Source: Coffea arabica (lineage: Eukaryota; Streptophyta; Magnoliopsida; Gentianales; Rubiaceae). Taken from it: 64,000 nucleotides of DNA. The notes under the pieces were generated by a model, which saw only the letters and a program-made list of their open reading frames with translations, was not told the origin of the DNA and did not search any database. Positions 27,390-40,791 of this stretch are shown here, piece by piece. A program made the position numbers and the translations under genes. Numbering within the stretch: position 1 is the first letter of the stretch; each line of letters starts with the position of its first letter. Location of the stretch: NCBI RefSeq assembly GCF_036785885.1, contig NC_092322.1, positions 37,841,994-37,905,993 on the forward strand, written 5' to 3'.

Positions 27390-27396
27390 TTTTATA
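27390..27396 (-). promoter_or_regulatory. TATA box of GSTU copy A
   Basis: CTATAAAATG on the minus strand, about 136 bases before the start codon. The same box precedes copy B at 59929-59935. Confidence 0.6.
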
Positions 27397-27399
27397 GTG

Positions 27400-29113
27400 A
27401 ATGAGAGGCTGGTGATGGCAGCATGAAGGAATAATGGTTGGTAAGTGGTAGATTGTACCAGGACACTTGGGTCCTCTGCCCTTCAGCAATTTAGGCCACA
27501 AGTCAAAATGCAGGTTTTTTTTTTTTCAAGCAGTAGGGATAGGATTCAAAGGTAAGGGAAGGAAGATTAGAACCAGAATTTTTAAATCTTGAGAAAATGA
27601 AGGGTCTCTTTTTCATGTGTTATTAATTAGATCTTTTTTGACTCTTTAATTTTTTTTTTAAGATTCTTGAAAGCCACTTTAGGAATTTACAACCTATACT
27701 AGCACGTTTTTGGTTTGATATATGCTCAAATTTTTAGCATGTAACTTAATTTATTTATAATATTTTGAATACAAAATTAACTTTCCTTTTCCAGTTACTC
27801 GCTAGAAATTGATAGAAAGTCCACGAGATGAATAATATGTGCCTAATTGCTGTTTACTCACAATTTTGTGGCCTCCCACCAATTGCTACTTTTAAATCCA
27901 GTAAGTACTTATCGCATTCGTGTGATCTAATGGTTATTCATCTTTCCTCGATTTCTAGAATTCGATTGCTCCTGTACCCCTTTTCCCCCATAGTCGATGT
28001 ATGACCAAAGAAAAAGAAAAGTTGCAACATTGTCTCTACGACAAAATATTAAAACCTTTTTGGCTTGTTATTTTTAAATTTCTCTAAATTTGAATAAATA
28101 TTTCGAGATAAATACAATGCCATTTGACTGCCGTCCCCAACCAAATCAAAGGTAGTAGAGGATTCTAGAACTCAACAAATAAATATTATTTATTTGTGCT
28201 AGAATATTCGTTGTCTAGAACTTGTTCTAGGATGCTTGTCTTGCTTTCTTGTTCCTAATCACACAAAATTACGAGACAATTTTTGTAGTCACAATTCCGC
28301 CATTATCTTCTCCATTTCTTGTTCCCATTAAACTGCTAAATATTAAAACACTAACTAAGAAATTAAGGAACAAAAACTTGCGTCCACGGAAAAGGTTATG
28401 GTCTCTTTTTCTTGATTGTCTACTTAGTAGCTGCTGCGGCTGGTCCCTAATTATTAGGTTCCCAAGTTTTTAGCTAAGTGCTTACGCAGAGTCTTAAGGA
28501 ATTTGACGCCACTCCTTAAGTAATCACATTCAAGCTTTTGTCTTTCCCTCTCTCTCGCTCCTTTTTCTGTTCCTGGTTTGCACATTATTTAAGTTGAATA
28601 AGAAAAAATATGAACATAGACAATTCAACTAATATGAACATAGACAATTCAACTAAACCACGAAAACAAGAAAAGAGTACCCCACCACATCTTATGTCTA
28701 AATTGGTCCGGACAATGGGTACTAGAATTAATTTTTTTATATACCGCCAGTATATAATTGTTTTTACATCAACAAATTTACATCATATCACATTATATAA
28801 ATTTAAATTTAAATATACACTGTTAGCACGTAAAAAATTAATTCTATATATGCTCAAAAGCCATCATTTACCTCTAGCCCTATCCCTTCTATAGGGACAA
28901 AAGTAACTCGATTGTAAAGGTCAAAATTATGTTAATGTATCAAAAGGTTGAGTTATGCATATATTTTAAAAATTATAAGGGGATTATATGGTAAAACACT
29001 AAACTATAAGAGAGATGTATGATAAAACATAAATCGTACAGGATTAAAATGTCATGCATATTATGTATATATATTTTAGTCATTTCAACCACTTTAGTTT
29101 CTAAATAAGGGTA
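27400..29113. other. Spacer between GSTU copy A and the Athila element
   Basis: Noncoding, shared with 60000-61704 in the second block. It holds a tandem 22-23 bp duplication at about 28611-28655 (ATGAACATAGACAATTCAAC, twice), which is single in the other block. It also differs from the other block at 28316-28326, where copy 2 has ~75 more bases. No gene is supported. Confidence 0.6.
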
Positions 29114-30511
29114 TGATAGGTCACAATTTTGTTATCTATTTTATAATTAATTTCCTCCTATTACCTTATCAAATGTGCATTAATTAGCAGATTTTATTCA
29201 TTTTTGGCATTTGTGCTTATTGCAGAGGGTTGGAACAAAATATCATAAAAAAGTGCAAATTTGTCAAGTTGTACACCTTCGGGTTAGTCAAATTAATTTT
29301 GACGATAGCCAGCAGAAGAGTTGGAGTAGTAAAAGGAAACAAGAGTCCAAACGGAGATGGTATTCCTTATCCAGTGATCAACTGCGCTAGACGAGGAGCA
29401 ATTTTGGGGGACTCTCCTTTTTCTTCTTTTGGTAGTTTTCAAGAGAGGAGGGAGGTTAACAGAGACTAGGAGTCTTCCCTTTTATTCCCCTTAGTAGCCG
29501 GATAGGAAGGAAAATTATGTAGGAAGAGGCGGTCCGACAGCTTTGATTTTTCTTTCTTTTGTTTTCGTACTTTGTCGGCTAGTTCTTTTGGGGGGTTGAC
29601 TATTCATTGTTTTTGGGGGACTATTCCATCATTTTTTTCATTATATTCAATTGGAGGAAAAATGCCTTCACCATTTACTTCGGCAATTTTGCATAGGATC
29701 CCCTCGACAGAGATGAACTAAACTTTTATTTCTAGTCAAGGAACAACGGAGGATTTGGTTCAGGTTAAATTGTGAGATCTAACTGATTTTACTATTTCCT
29801 ATTATTTTCTAGTATTCGTACATTTCCTATTTTATTTTTTTATTGTTATTGTATTATTCAAGTATTATGGGTCCAGATGTTAGATTAATTCAATAACCTA
29901 AAACCAATTAGAGTAATTAAATCTGTAATTGTTTAATTATTCTAAATTAGTGGTAACTGATATAATCGGGATTATATCAGGAAAATATACGGGCTAATTG
30001 GTACCTCGTAGCGTGTTGTTTATGTAGAACAGGATTTTTCTAAATCTTAAAGCAATTGCGAAATTGAATTTTACAGTCGTACCTAGGGTTATTTTGCAAT
30101 TAGGACAATAACTAACGGTCTTACCTTAACTATCGATAATTAAGGAGAAATTGATTGTCATCACTTGTTTGACAATTATAACTTTTTTATCAGTTTATAT
30201 ATAGAATTATTCTTGTATCGATGATCAATTAGGAGAACCATTTCCGAAATTGCTTCTTGACTAGAGTTTGTCAAAAACTATTTGAGTTTTTGCAATTTGC
30301 CATCTAATTTTTATTTAATTGCAATATTCGATTAGCATAACTTATTGTTAATTTCTATAAAAAAAAAAAAAAAACCTCCATTGTTTGTTTGAACTTCAAA
30401 AGAGGCAAATATCCCCAATCCCTATGAATTCAACCCTACTTATCACTATCTATAGAAATTATATTTTGTTTGAGCAGGCATTTATTATTGCACAGGCTCG
30501 ATAACCTGTCA
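29114..30511 (+). repeat. 5' LTR of the Athila element (1398 bp)
   Basis: Starts TGATAGGTCACAATTTT and ends CTGTCA just before the primer-binding site. The opening ~120 bases match the 3' LTR stretch at 42869, which fixes the start. The copy at 61705-63106 matches it closely along its whole length. Confidence 0.82.
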
Positions 30512-30516
30512 ATTTT

Positions 30517-30534
30517 TGGCGCCGTTGTCGGGAC
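30517..30534 (+). other. Primer-binding site of the Athila element
   Basis: TGGCGCCGTTGTCGGGAC lies six bases after the LTR end. It matches the 3' end of tRNA-Asp apart from one base; the copy at 63112 has the more usual GCCGTTGCCGGGAC. Confidence 0.82.
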
Positions 30535-30639
30535 TGGTGTTAGTTAAATTTGTTTCTTTTTAAGTTCATTTTCGTTTTAATTTTCTGGTACTTTTCTAGT
30601 TTATGCTTTGTTCTTCTCGTACAGGTGAATTAATTTTCG

Positions 30640-33600
30640 ATCCTGAAATAAGGAAAACTGCACGCCGAACATGAAAAGAGACCAGACAGCTCAGAGAAGA
30701 GCAATCTAGTGCTGCATCTCAAAGACTTGATCCAGAAGTTGAAGCAACAAATTCGTTTGGTGATACTTCGAGTGACTCGGATCAAGAAGAAGTCACTATG
30801 GCTAATGCACGAACACTAAGCGTGTTGGCTGCTCCTAATTTAAATCAACAGCCCTTATGCATTACTTTTCCGAATTTAAATGATAACACTCAGTTTGAGT
30901 TAAAATCTGGTCTAATCCATCTTTTGTCATCTTTTCATGATTTATCAAGTAGGAAGCCTCATAAGCACTTGCAAGAATTCGATGTTGTTTGCAACATTAT
31001 GAAACCTTCGAAAATCACGGAAGAACAAATAAAAATGAGGACATTCCCTTTCTCTCTTAAGGATTCAGCAAAAGACTAGTTGTACTACTATCTCCAGGTA
31101 GTATCACCACTTGGGAGAAGCTGAAGAAAAAATTCCTGGAAAAGTATTTTCCTGTATCTCGAACTGCAAGTCTGAGGAAGGAAATATGCGGTATCAAGCA
31201 ACATTCAGGAGAGTCGCTCTATGATTACTGAGAGAGATTTAAGAAGTTATGTATCAAGTGCAGTTGCTCATTCAGTACTTTTACGATGGGCTACTTTTCA
31301 AAGACAAGAATATTATTGATGCTGCAAGTGGAGGGGCGTTGGCGAACAAGACTCCTCGAGAAGCGTAGTTGTTAATTGAAGGAATGACCGAGAACTCATA
31401 ATAATTCGGTATAAGGAAGGATATCTCGATACGCAAAGTGAATGAGATAAAAACATCCTCTATCCAACAGCAGTTATCCGACTTAACATCTTTTGTTATA
31501 CAATTGGCTATAGAAAATGCACCACAAGCCAAGGTGTATGGAATTTGCACTGCCATGGGTCGTTCTATAGAGATGTGATTCAAGAAAAGAGTGCGAAGAA
31601 AGTAAATATAGCTGGTCATATGCCCGCGCCAAGAAAGCCATATGATTCGTACCCTAACATGTACAATCCGGGTTGGAGAGATCACCATAACCTCAATTAT
31701 GGGGGAAATTGACAATCAAATTTTTCACCGAATAGACAGCAAGGGTATCAACAGTAATACCAACCTCGACAGCCACCACTTCCTCCAAATTCAGGCCCGT
31801 CTTTGAAAGAAATGATGAAACAATTAATTGCTAGTCAACAAAAGATGAAATCTGACCTATAAAATATAAGGAATCAAATGGGTCAGATGTAAGCGATACA
31901 GAGTCAGAGTAGTCAGATAGTAATATCAATCAACCGTCTGGAGTCCCAAGTTCACGAAAAATTGCCGTCTCAACCTGAATTGAACCTAAAGAACGTAAGT
32001 GCAATGACCTTAAGGAGTGGAAAGGAAATTCAAGGATTCGAACTCGTGACTCCAAAGGACAAGGATGAAGAAAAGATCGAGAAAGGACTTGAGTCAGAGG
32101 ACATAAATGGCATAAATCCAGTGATACTCCTTAACCCAATCATTGAACTTAAAGCTAATCCGCTTCCCTTTCCTAGTAGGTTGGAGAAACCAAAGAATCA
32201 GGACAAGGAGAAAGAGATCTTGGACGTATTCCGCAAAGTAGAGATCAACATTCCTCTGCTAGATGCAACCAAACAAGTGTCGAAGTATACAAAGTTTTTG
32301 AAGGATTTGTGCATCAACCAAAAAAAATTGAGAGGAGACGAAAGAGTTATTGTGGGGGAGAACGTGTCAGCAGTTCTACAGAAGAAACTTCCACCGAAGT
32401 GCGGAGATCCAAGTATGTTCATTATCCCCTGTAAAATAGGTAATACTTTGATTAGAAATGTCATGTTGGACCTAGGAACATCAGTAATGTCTAAATCTAT
32501 CTATACTTCTTTGAACTTAGGTCCGTTACAAGAAACTAGGATAATAATCAAATTAACTGATCGAACGAATGCTTATCCTGATAGGTTGGTCGATGATGTG
32601 TTGGTTAAAATTCCTAACTGATTTTTATGTACTTAACATAAATAATGATCATTCCCCCGACCATTTACCTTTGCTATTAGGTAGACTCTTTTTGTTCACA
32701 ATCCAAACTAAAATTGATGTTAATAAGGGTACCTTGTCCATGAAATTTGATGAAAAAATTATTCATTTCAATATTTTTGAAACCATGAAATACCCCTCGA
32801 ACTCTAATTTTAACTCTGTTTTTTCTATGAGTGCTATTGACTCAGCGGTGCAGGAAATGTTGAAATTATTGGCAGGGATGAGTTAGAAGTTGTTTTAACC
32901 AAGTACCTCGAGTTAAACACAACTCATGAGGAAGAATTGAGTAAAGATCTGAAAAATACAATTGGAGCATTGCAATCGTTGCCAGTCAAGACGACGAGGT
33001 ATGAGCTCGCACTTATTTTCGTGCCCAAATCTCACCAAAGGGTATTACCGTCTGTGGTGCAGGTACCTGTGTTTGAATTAAAATCTCTGCCAAAGCACTT
33101 GAAATATGCTTACTTGGGCAAGAAGGAAATGCTTCCATTGATTATCTCGACGCGACTGTTGGAAATCCAAGAAAAAAAAATTAATCCAAATTCTTAGAGA
33201 TCACAAGCAAGCAATAGGATGGACTATCACCGACATTAAGGGCATCAGCCTCTCTGTATGTATGCACCGAATAAGGTTCGAAAAAGATGCCAAATCTATA
33301 CGGCAAGTTCAAAAGATGCTCAATCCCCTTATGATGGAAGTGATGAAGAACGAAATACTAAAGCTACTGGATGTGGGGATCATATATGCAATATCAGACA
33401 GCCCATGGATGAGCTCGGTACAGGTAGTTCTAAAGAAAGCAGGAGTGACAGTGGAGGCTAACCAGAAGGGTGAACTCATGCCAATACACAAACCCACTGG
33501 ATAGCGGCAGTGTATCGACTACCAGAAATTAAACGTTATCATGAAAAAAAACCATTTTTCACTTCCTTTTATTGACCAAATGATTGAACGATTAGTTTGT

Positions 33601-35980
33601 TGAGTTTACTATTGTTTTTTAAATGGGTTTTTAGGGTATTTTCAAATTGCAATCGCACTGGAAGATCAAGACAAAACCACCTTCACGTGCCCGTTTGAAA
33701 CTTTCATATACAGGCAAATGCCTTTCGGATTGTGCAATGTTCCTACAACATTTCAGAGATGTATGGTGAACATTTTTTCAGAATATGTTAAGAAAATTAT
33801 TGAGATTTTCATGAACGACTTTAGTATATATGGTGATAGTTTTGATAATTGTCTAGATAACCTGAAATTGATCTTCTTGAAATGTATATAAACTAATCTC
33901 GTGTTTAATTGAAAAAATGTCATTTTATAGTTGAGTATGGGATAGTTCAAGGTCACGTAGTGTCTTCTAAGGGTATTGAAATTGATTAAATTAAAATAGA
34001 CATTATATCTAGCTTACCTTACCCCGCGAGTGTGTGGGAAGTGCATTTTTTTCTTGGACATATAGGTTTCTACCAAAGGTTCATAAGGATTTCTCGAAGA
34101 CTGAGCTCCTCTGTTCAAACGCTTACAAAAAGATATGGCCTTTGAGTTCAATGTCGAGTGTAAGAGAGCATTCGACAAGTTAAAGGAGTTGTTGACATCA
34201 TCACTAATCATCCAACCTCTAGACCAGAATCTCTTATTTGAGATCATGTATGATGCTAGTGATCATGCAGTGGGAGTAGTGTTAGGGCAGAGAATAGGAA
34301 AAGCAACTCACGTCATCTACTACACGTCCGGAACCTTGAGTAGAGGTCAATTGAATTACTCTACTACTGAGAAGGAGGTTTTAACAGTTATTTTTGTTTT
34401 AGAAAAATTCAGGTCATATTTATTAGGTGATAAAGTTATTGTATTTTCTGATCATACAGCATTGAGGTACCTAATAACCAAGAAAGATGCAAAATCGAGG
34501 CTGATAAGGTGGATATTGCTCTTGCAAGAATTTGATCTGGAAATGAGGGATAAAAGTGGTTCGGAGAATTTGGTAGCTGACCATTTAAGTCGCATTCAGT
34601 TGGAGAGGAGAACGTGCCATTGAAAGATACATTCCCTGATGAACAATTATTTTCTCTAAATTCTAAATTGCCTTGGTATGTTGATTTAGTTAATTACCTA
34701 ATAGCTGGCAAATTACATACAGGTTGGTCCAAAGCAAAAGGGGACAAGTTAAAGAGCGATGTCAAATACTACATATGGGACAACCCGTATCCGTAGAAGC
34801 ATTGTGCTGATCAAGTAATGCGAAGGTGCGTAAGTGAGAATGAATATCGCTCAATCTTAACTTTTTTTCATTCTTTTGCCTATGGAGGTCACTTTGGACC
34901 TAAGAAGATAGCTCGTAAGGTGTTAGAAAATGGGTTCTACTGGCCTTCACTATTTAAAGATGCCTACATGCTCTGTAAGTCGTGTGAAAGATGTCAAAAC
35001 ATAGGTAATATTTTTCATAGAGATCTGACGTCTCAAATTTCAATGTTCTTTGTTGAAATTTTTGACGTATGAGGGATTGACTTTATGGGCCCTTTTCCCA
35101 TGTCGTTTGGTTTCTTTATATCATCTTGGCAGTTGATTATGTTTCCAAATAAGTGGAAGTTAAAGCCACCCGGACTAATGATTCAAATGTGGTTTCATAT
35201 TTTATTAAGTCCAATATTTTTGTGCGTTTTGAGATGCCAAGAACCATTGTTAGTGACAGGGGGATGCATTTCTGCAATAATACCATTGCTACACTATTTC
35301 GAAGGTATGGTGTGCTCCACAAGGTCTCAACATCATACCACCTTCAAACCAATGGTCAAACTGAAGTATCGAATCGAGAAATCAAATCTATCTTAGAAAA
35401 ACTGGTGTGATCCGATAGGAAGGATTGGAGTCAATAGTTGAAAGATGCACTTTAGACATATTGAACGGCGTATAAGACTCCTATAGGGATATCACCCTAT
35501 AGATTAATATTCGAGAAGCCGTGTTACCTCCCAATGGAATTTGAGCACAAGCCCTTTTGGATGATAAAGCCGTGTAATATGAATTTAGAGGAGACTGGTG
35601 CTCATTCAAAGTTGGACTTGCAAGAATTGGAGGAGATCCGGAGCAAAACATATAAGAATGCATTAATTTACAAGGAGAGGAGTAGGGCGTTTCATAACCA
35701 ACAAATCTCTAGGAAGACCTTTGAAGTTGGTCAAAAGGTTCTCCTATACTAATCCAAGTTTAAGCTGTTTCCAGGTAAACTGCGTTCCAGAGGGATTGAC
35801 CTTTCATTGTTACTCATGTCTTTCATTATAGTGCAGTAGAAATCCAGAGCACTAAGATGGCCAAAAAATTTGTAATGAATGGACACCGTCTCAAACACTA
35901 TTACGAGAGCTTTCCAAGTGAAGAAGTGAAGGTGATGCATTTGGACACACCAAATTGCTCCAATTGCTAACATCTAGCCA
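30640..35980 (+). mobile_element. Athila gag-pol region (fossil)
   Basis: Recognisable parts in order are gag (about 30.7-31.9 kb), protease region (about 31.9-32.9 kb), reverse transcriptase (about 33.2-34.1 kb) and RNase H (about 34.1-34.6 kb). Integrase (about 34.8-35.9 kb) follows, with its HHCC zinc finger and a core containing GIDFMGPFP. The gag includes FPFSLKDSAKD and GESLYDY. RNase H shows [14 protein letters not shown]. The region is broken by several interruptions and cannot make an active polyprotein. Confidence 0.88.
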
Positions 35981-36139
35981 TGTCTAACCAAAGACGTTAA
36001 AGAAAAGCGCTTTTTGGGAGGCAGCCCAATTTCTTTTAGTTGTTGTTCAACTTTAGTTGATAACTTCAATATGTTTTCTTAAAGTTTTTCCAAATTTTTG
36101 ATTTAATTTTTTGTTTCTGATGATTAGTAGGTGTTCCCC

Positions 36140-36520
36140 TGACATAACGCGCCAGCGTCAACAGGGCGCGTGGTAATGTGCAACTCCCAGGTGCTTCATC
36201 AGAAAGGTTTCAACCCTCATAACGTGCCTGCGTCAAGTCACCTAAAGAGTTCTTCCTTCGATCTTGGAGCGGACTGACCGACATGACGCGTCCATGTCAA
36301 CAAGGCACGAGGTAACTTTTAATTCAACAATTCTTCATTAGAAGGGTTCTTGCTTTCATGATGTGCCCGCGTCACCTGGGTGCGTGGTAATGTGCAATCC
36401 TCAAAGTCTTCATCAAAAAGATTTCCACCCATATGACGCGTCGGTGTCAACCGGGTATGTGGTAACTTTGAACTTAACAGACATTTATTAGAAGGATTCT
36501 TGCCTTTTTTACGTGCCATA
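36140..36520. repeat. Tandem array in the Athila post-pol region, ~75-bp units
   Basis: About five imperfect units begin near 36140, 36215, 36281, 36356 and 36431. Each carries a core like GACGCGTC.GTCAAC.GGGCGCGTGGTAA and then a TTCATCAGAAAGG-type segment. It is more GC-rich than its surroundings. Confidence 0.7.
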
Positions 36521-36639
36521 TCATGTTCGAGGGAAAGGCATGTATAAAAAATAAATAAATAAAATAAAATAAAATTCATTTAAATTCAAATTTTTAATTT
36601 TCAAATCTTTAGATTCATCTCTATATAAAAAAAAATTGC

Positions 36640-37405
36640 AACCTATTTTGGTTCTCTTTCTTCGTTCTTTCTTTTTCCTTTCTTTCTCTTTCTTTCTTTC
36701 TTCCTCCACTGTCTTCCCTTTTTCCTTTTCACCCGAAACCCACAACTGCCACCACCGTCTTTATTGCCTTGACGTTCGTCGCTGTCTTCCTTGTCGCAAC
36801 TACTGCCACTGCTGTTCTCCATTGCCTTGCCCACCATAGCATGGACAACTACCGCAACAACTGCTGCGCTGTCCACTGCTCCCCTCGTGTACCTTTCTCG
36901 TCACGTGCCTCCACTGTTGCTGCTCCGTTACTGTTGTGCCGCCACGTCTCTCTCTCTCTCTCTCTTGCGGCATCCGATGCACGCCACCACAGCTTCGACA
37001 CACATCGCGCCTGACCCATGGCCGTCTGCTGCCTAGCTCCGTTGCACGCCGCTGCATGCTGCTGCCTCAACCACCAACGTGCGCCACTGCCAATCCCTCA
37101 ACTGCCACACTTCATTATCTTAGAGGTAGAGGTAATCCACTTCATTCCCTCCTCAACTAACTCTCTGGAGTATCAAATTGTGAAGTATTATTTCTGGAAG
37201 TAATTATTTGACTCAATTGGGAAATGCTCTGTTGAATTATACTGAATCTGGGAGTCATTTGATTCTTCATTTAAACTGCTGCGTTGTTCGGGAATTTTCT
37301 GATATTGTGGTTCGATAAATCTGCATTTGACTATTGATTTGGGAGACACCAGTGGCCCTTGATTTGGTTGTTGAAACCGGTTGAATTAAATTGCATTGTT
37401 GGGAG
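36640..37405 (+). other. C/T-rich and Cys-rich low-complexity segment of the Athila post-pol region
   Basis: A CTTT-rich tract (36645-36735) is followed by C-rich sequence with several overlapping open frames on both strands. Their products are compositionally biased and I see no conserved domain, so no gene is called. The position between integrase and the Athila ORF places it inside the retrotransposon. Confidence 0.5.
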
Positions 37406-40400
37406 TGTCGCGCCCTATTTTTTGGGAAAAAAAATGAAATTATGATTACGGGTTTATAAAAATGAATTTTTTGATTGATTTTGATTGAAAACAAGTTTTT
37501 GATTTTTAGAAAATAAATAAAGAAAATGGGCCTAAATGGAACTAAAAATGCGACGATTTTGACCCAAAAATAATAGTTTAAAAAGGTTTTTAATAAAAAA
37601 TAGGAGCCGCCACTTGGTATTGAGTTAAGGTGTACCAAGTCACCTAAAATGAATTTTCAAAGAAAAAGTAGAGAAAACCCTTTTTAAACGACTTCAAGTC
37701 TGCAAAAATCAAGAGAAAAGGGGTCGGGAGTCACATTTGAAAAAAGGGAAGGCAATGATAAAATGCAAGGCACCCTTTCAACCTAACCAAAGCCAGTTGC
37801 GTGATTTAATAAAAAACTTTTCTTATTTTAATCTAAGAATTTATCACATATGGATGTCACTATATGGATGCAAAATCTAAATCTAGGAGGATATCGGGGG
37901 GTCGGAATATCTCTTCAAAACTTGATTGGTGCAAATCACATTAATTGTAATGCCCAAGAGTGACTCTTCGAAGAGGTCACGAACATGCAAAATATGAGAC
38001 TCGAAAGAAAGAAAAGAAAAGAAAATAATAATATACATGATCTAAAGGAATGCATCATAACGGGTGTGGGGGCTAAAACTCGTGACTCAATTTTTCCTTT
38101 TATAGAGGGAATATGAGCGTGCTAAAACTAGAAAAGTCACACTCGTCCATATCCCATATTCGAGAGATATTTCCTATCTAATCAAGCAAAAATGTACTAA
38201 CCTAATTCTAATTCTTAAATGGAATGCAAGTCCTAAAATGCCATGTTCCACATATAGAGGTAAGGAATATACATATAGGGAACATATGGATAAGGGATGT
38301 ACATAAGGGGGAAATATCATGCAAAAATGGTAAGGACCCTAAAAGATAGAAAATATGTATGCAAATGTAATGATTATCATACAAACATGATTTAGCACGT
38401 GAATGGTCCCTAAGGGTCTAGTATTGGACTAACCTATGTCTATAAGTTCTCATTAGCATTGGACTAGTGAGAAATTAGAAAGGAGGGCCACAACTAATAT
38501 TGGACTAGTGTGGAATCGGGAAAAGGGGCCACAACTAGCGTTGGACTAGTGTGGTGGTGTCATGCATTTATTACAATTAAATAAATCATGTAAAACATAA
38601 TAAAGCAAATAAACATATAAATTACATATAGCACATAGCACATAAGCATGATATCTAGATAAGACCCTAAGAAAGCGAGTAACACATAAACACACAAGTA
38701 TGTAAAGCACACAAAACAAATAAAGCAAATAAAGACCTAACTATTACATTCGAAGAGCCCTAACTACAATCTAAAAGGGGAAAGAATTAAATAAAATGAA
38801 ATAATAACCTAACTATTAGAATTTTGGCATTTAATGCCTCTTAAATAACCGAAATTAAAAAATGAATATGCAAGATTAAAACCAATAAAGTGAATAAATA
38901 AATAAAATAAAATAAAGAAACACATTCAAAAGTATGCAATTAGACACATAAAATCACATAGGAACACATTGGGTCAAATAAAATCAAAATAAAGAAGTAG
39001 AGCGTACCTCCTTTGAATTGGTTGTATAATAATTTTCTTATTTAACCTCCAAAACAATAAAACGATCAAGGCGTCACTTTAATTAACAAATAATCACAAG
39101 AAATGGAAATAAATATGAAATTGAATTAATCAAATCATTTAAATAAAAATAAACAACCCGTATTCAATAAATTAAAACAAATAAGGACCCAATTGAAATA
39201 ATTAAAGAAGTTTGAGGGGTCAAATTATTATTATTACAAATATTAGGGATCTAAATGAAAATAATAGAATTAAGGTTTAAGATAAAGTCTATCAAAAATA
39301 AATGCTAAAATCTATAAAAATGAATGAAAACCCATTTGCTATAGTTAAACAATAAAATTACCCCAAAATTCTACTAAAATTCAAATCAAGATTATAAATC
39401 TATCAAAAAAATTGTTAAGCCTTCAAATTCATCCTAAAATTCACTAAAAATCTATTCAAAAACCCATTAAGTCATATCAAAGAAAAATAACATTTAAAAA
39501 GGACCAGATTGGTTGAATTTTTAATTTTATGGGCAATAGTAGAATAAGGAGAAAGCCGAGGGGTCAGGCTGCAATTTTGGAAAGCTTTTCATGCATGCTT
39601 CGCAGAAGCTATTCTTCTTCTTCGCTGTTTCTGGGTTCATCCGAAACAAGCTTGGAATCTTATGCAGCAATTTTAACAACAAATCCAATCTCAAGTCCTT
39701 GTCAAATTCCCAAATCCATCATCAAGATATGATGCTAAACTCATAAAAGGAAAAATCTGAGCTGAGGAACTTGCAAGAACCCAGGTTCGTTCATTGGTTT
39801 CAAGTTCTAGGTTTTCATGTCAAAATCAAACAAGCACCAAACTCTCAAGCCAAAACAACAATCAAACCCAAATCTTGTACTTTGCCCTCCTAAGAATTCT
39901 CAGACCCAAATTACACACACAAACAGGAACCAAAAATGCAACCTTTAGTTCATCAGATTACATATGTGAGAAACACTATCTGTTCATGGCCTCTCGATTG
40001 AATTCTTAGTTCAGATTCACATTAAATGAACAAAGGGCCGGCACCAAGCCTATCAATAGCACAACAACATCCCCAAACATACCCACAGTCATCGTCATCA
40101 GGCATGAGCAACAACTAAAAACTTAGAAAAGGGAGAAAATCATGCATCAGTGACTCAAATCTCTATGAAAGTTGTATTAAACCAACATTGAGAGGAATCC
40201 ATGATTACCTGAGAGCACTAAAGCGGCTAGATGATCGTGAAATGCCCCAAGAAACGAGCGGTTCTGGAAGACGCAACCCACGAACTGTTTTTGCAAAAAA
40301 TTTTCGGCCCTGATGAAGGCGCTACTTTGGGCCGAGATTTCACTTTCTTAGAGCCGTTTTCTCCCAGGGCTTTGTGAACAAAATTTCTCCTAATACCTCT

Positions 40401-40790
40401 CAAGAAGGTGCAGAACCCACGAAATCACTCAAAAACTAGAAATCAGAATCAGAAGTCAATCTGGAAGGGGGCTGGTCTGCCAGCCTGGTACCAGATTTTC
40501 TGCAACTTTTTCCTTCTTCCTTTTTCTCCAGCCAGCCCGAAGCTCCTTCCTTCCTCTTGTTTTCATTTTTCTTCAGATTTCCCCCAAGTTCTCTTTTTTC
40601 TCTCTTGGTAGCAGCCCCCCTTTCTTTTTCTTCCCTGGTTTTTCTCCTGCCCAGCCCGTAGCCTCTCCAAGCTTTTTCTCTCCCTCCAGCTCTCTTTCTT
40701 TCTTTGCTGTTGCTTCCTTATCCCAGAAACCCTCCTTGCTATGTGTTGTTAGCGGCGAATTATCCCCTGCAAAAGTAATGAGAAGCTTAC
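37406..40790. mobile_element. Repeat nested in the Athila element, LTR-retrotransposon-like, non-coding
   Basis: Starts sharply at TGTCGCGCCC and contains blocks (GGAGCCGCCACTTGG, GGTGTACCAAGTCACC, GGTCGGGAGTCACA) that I associate with a dispersed non-coding LTR-type repeat of plants. It has no coding domain. It separates the Athila post-pol sequence from the Athila ORF that starts at 40792. The right end and a target duplication could not be fixed, so whether it is a solo LTR or a larger non-autonomous element is open. Confidence 0.45.
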
Positions 40791-40791
40791 C

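Noticed and set aside
36636-37203. Several overlapping C-rich frames on both strands
   Set aside because: Compositional bias explains them; no domain, and they lie inside the retrotransposon.
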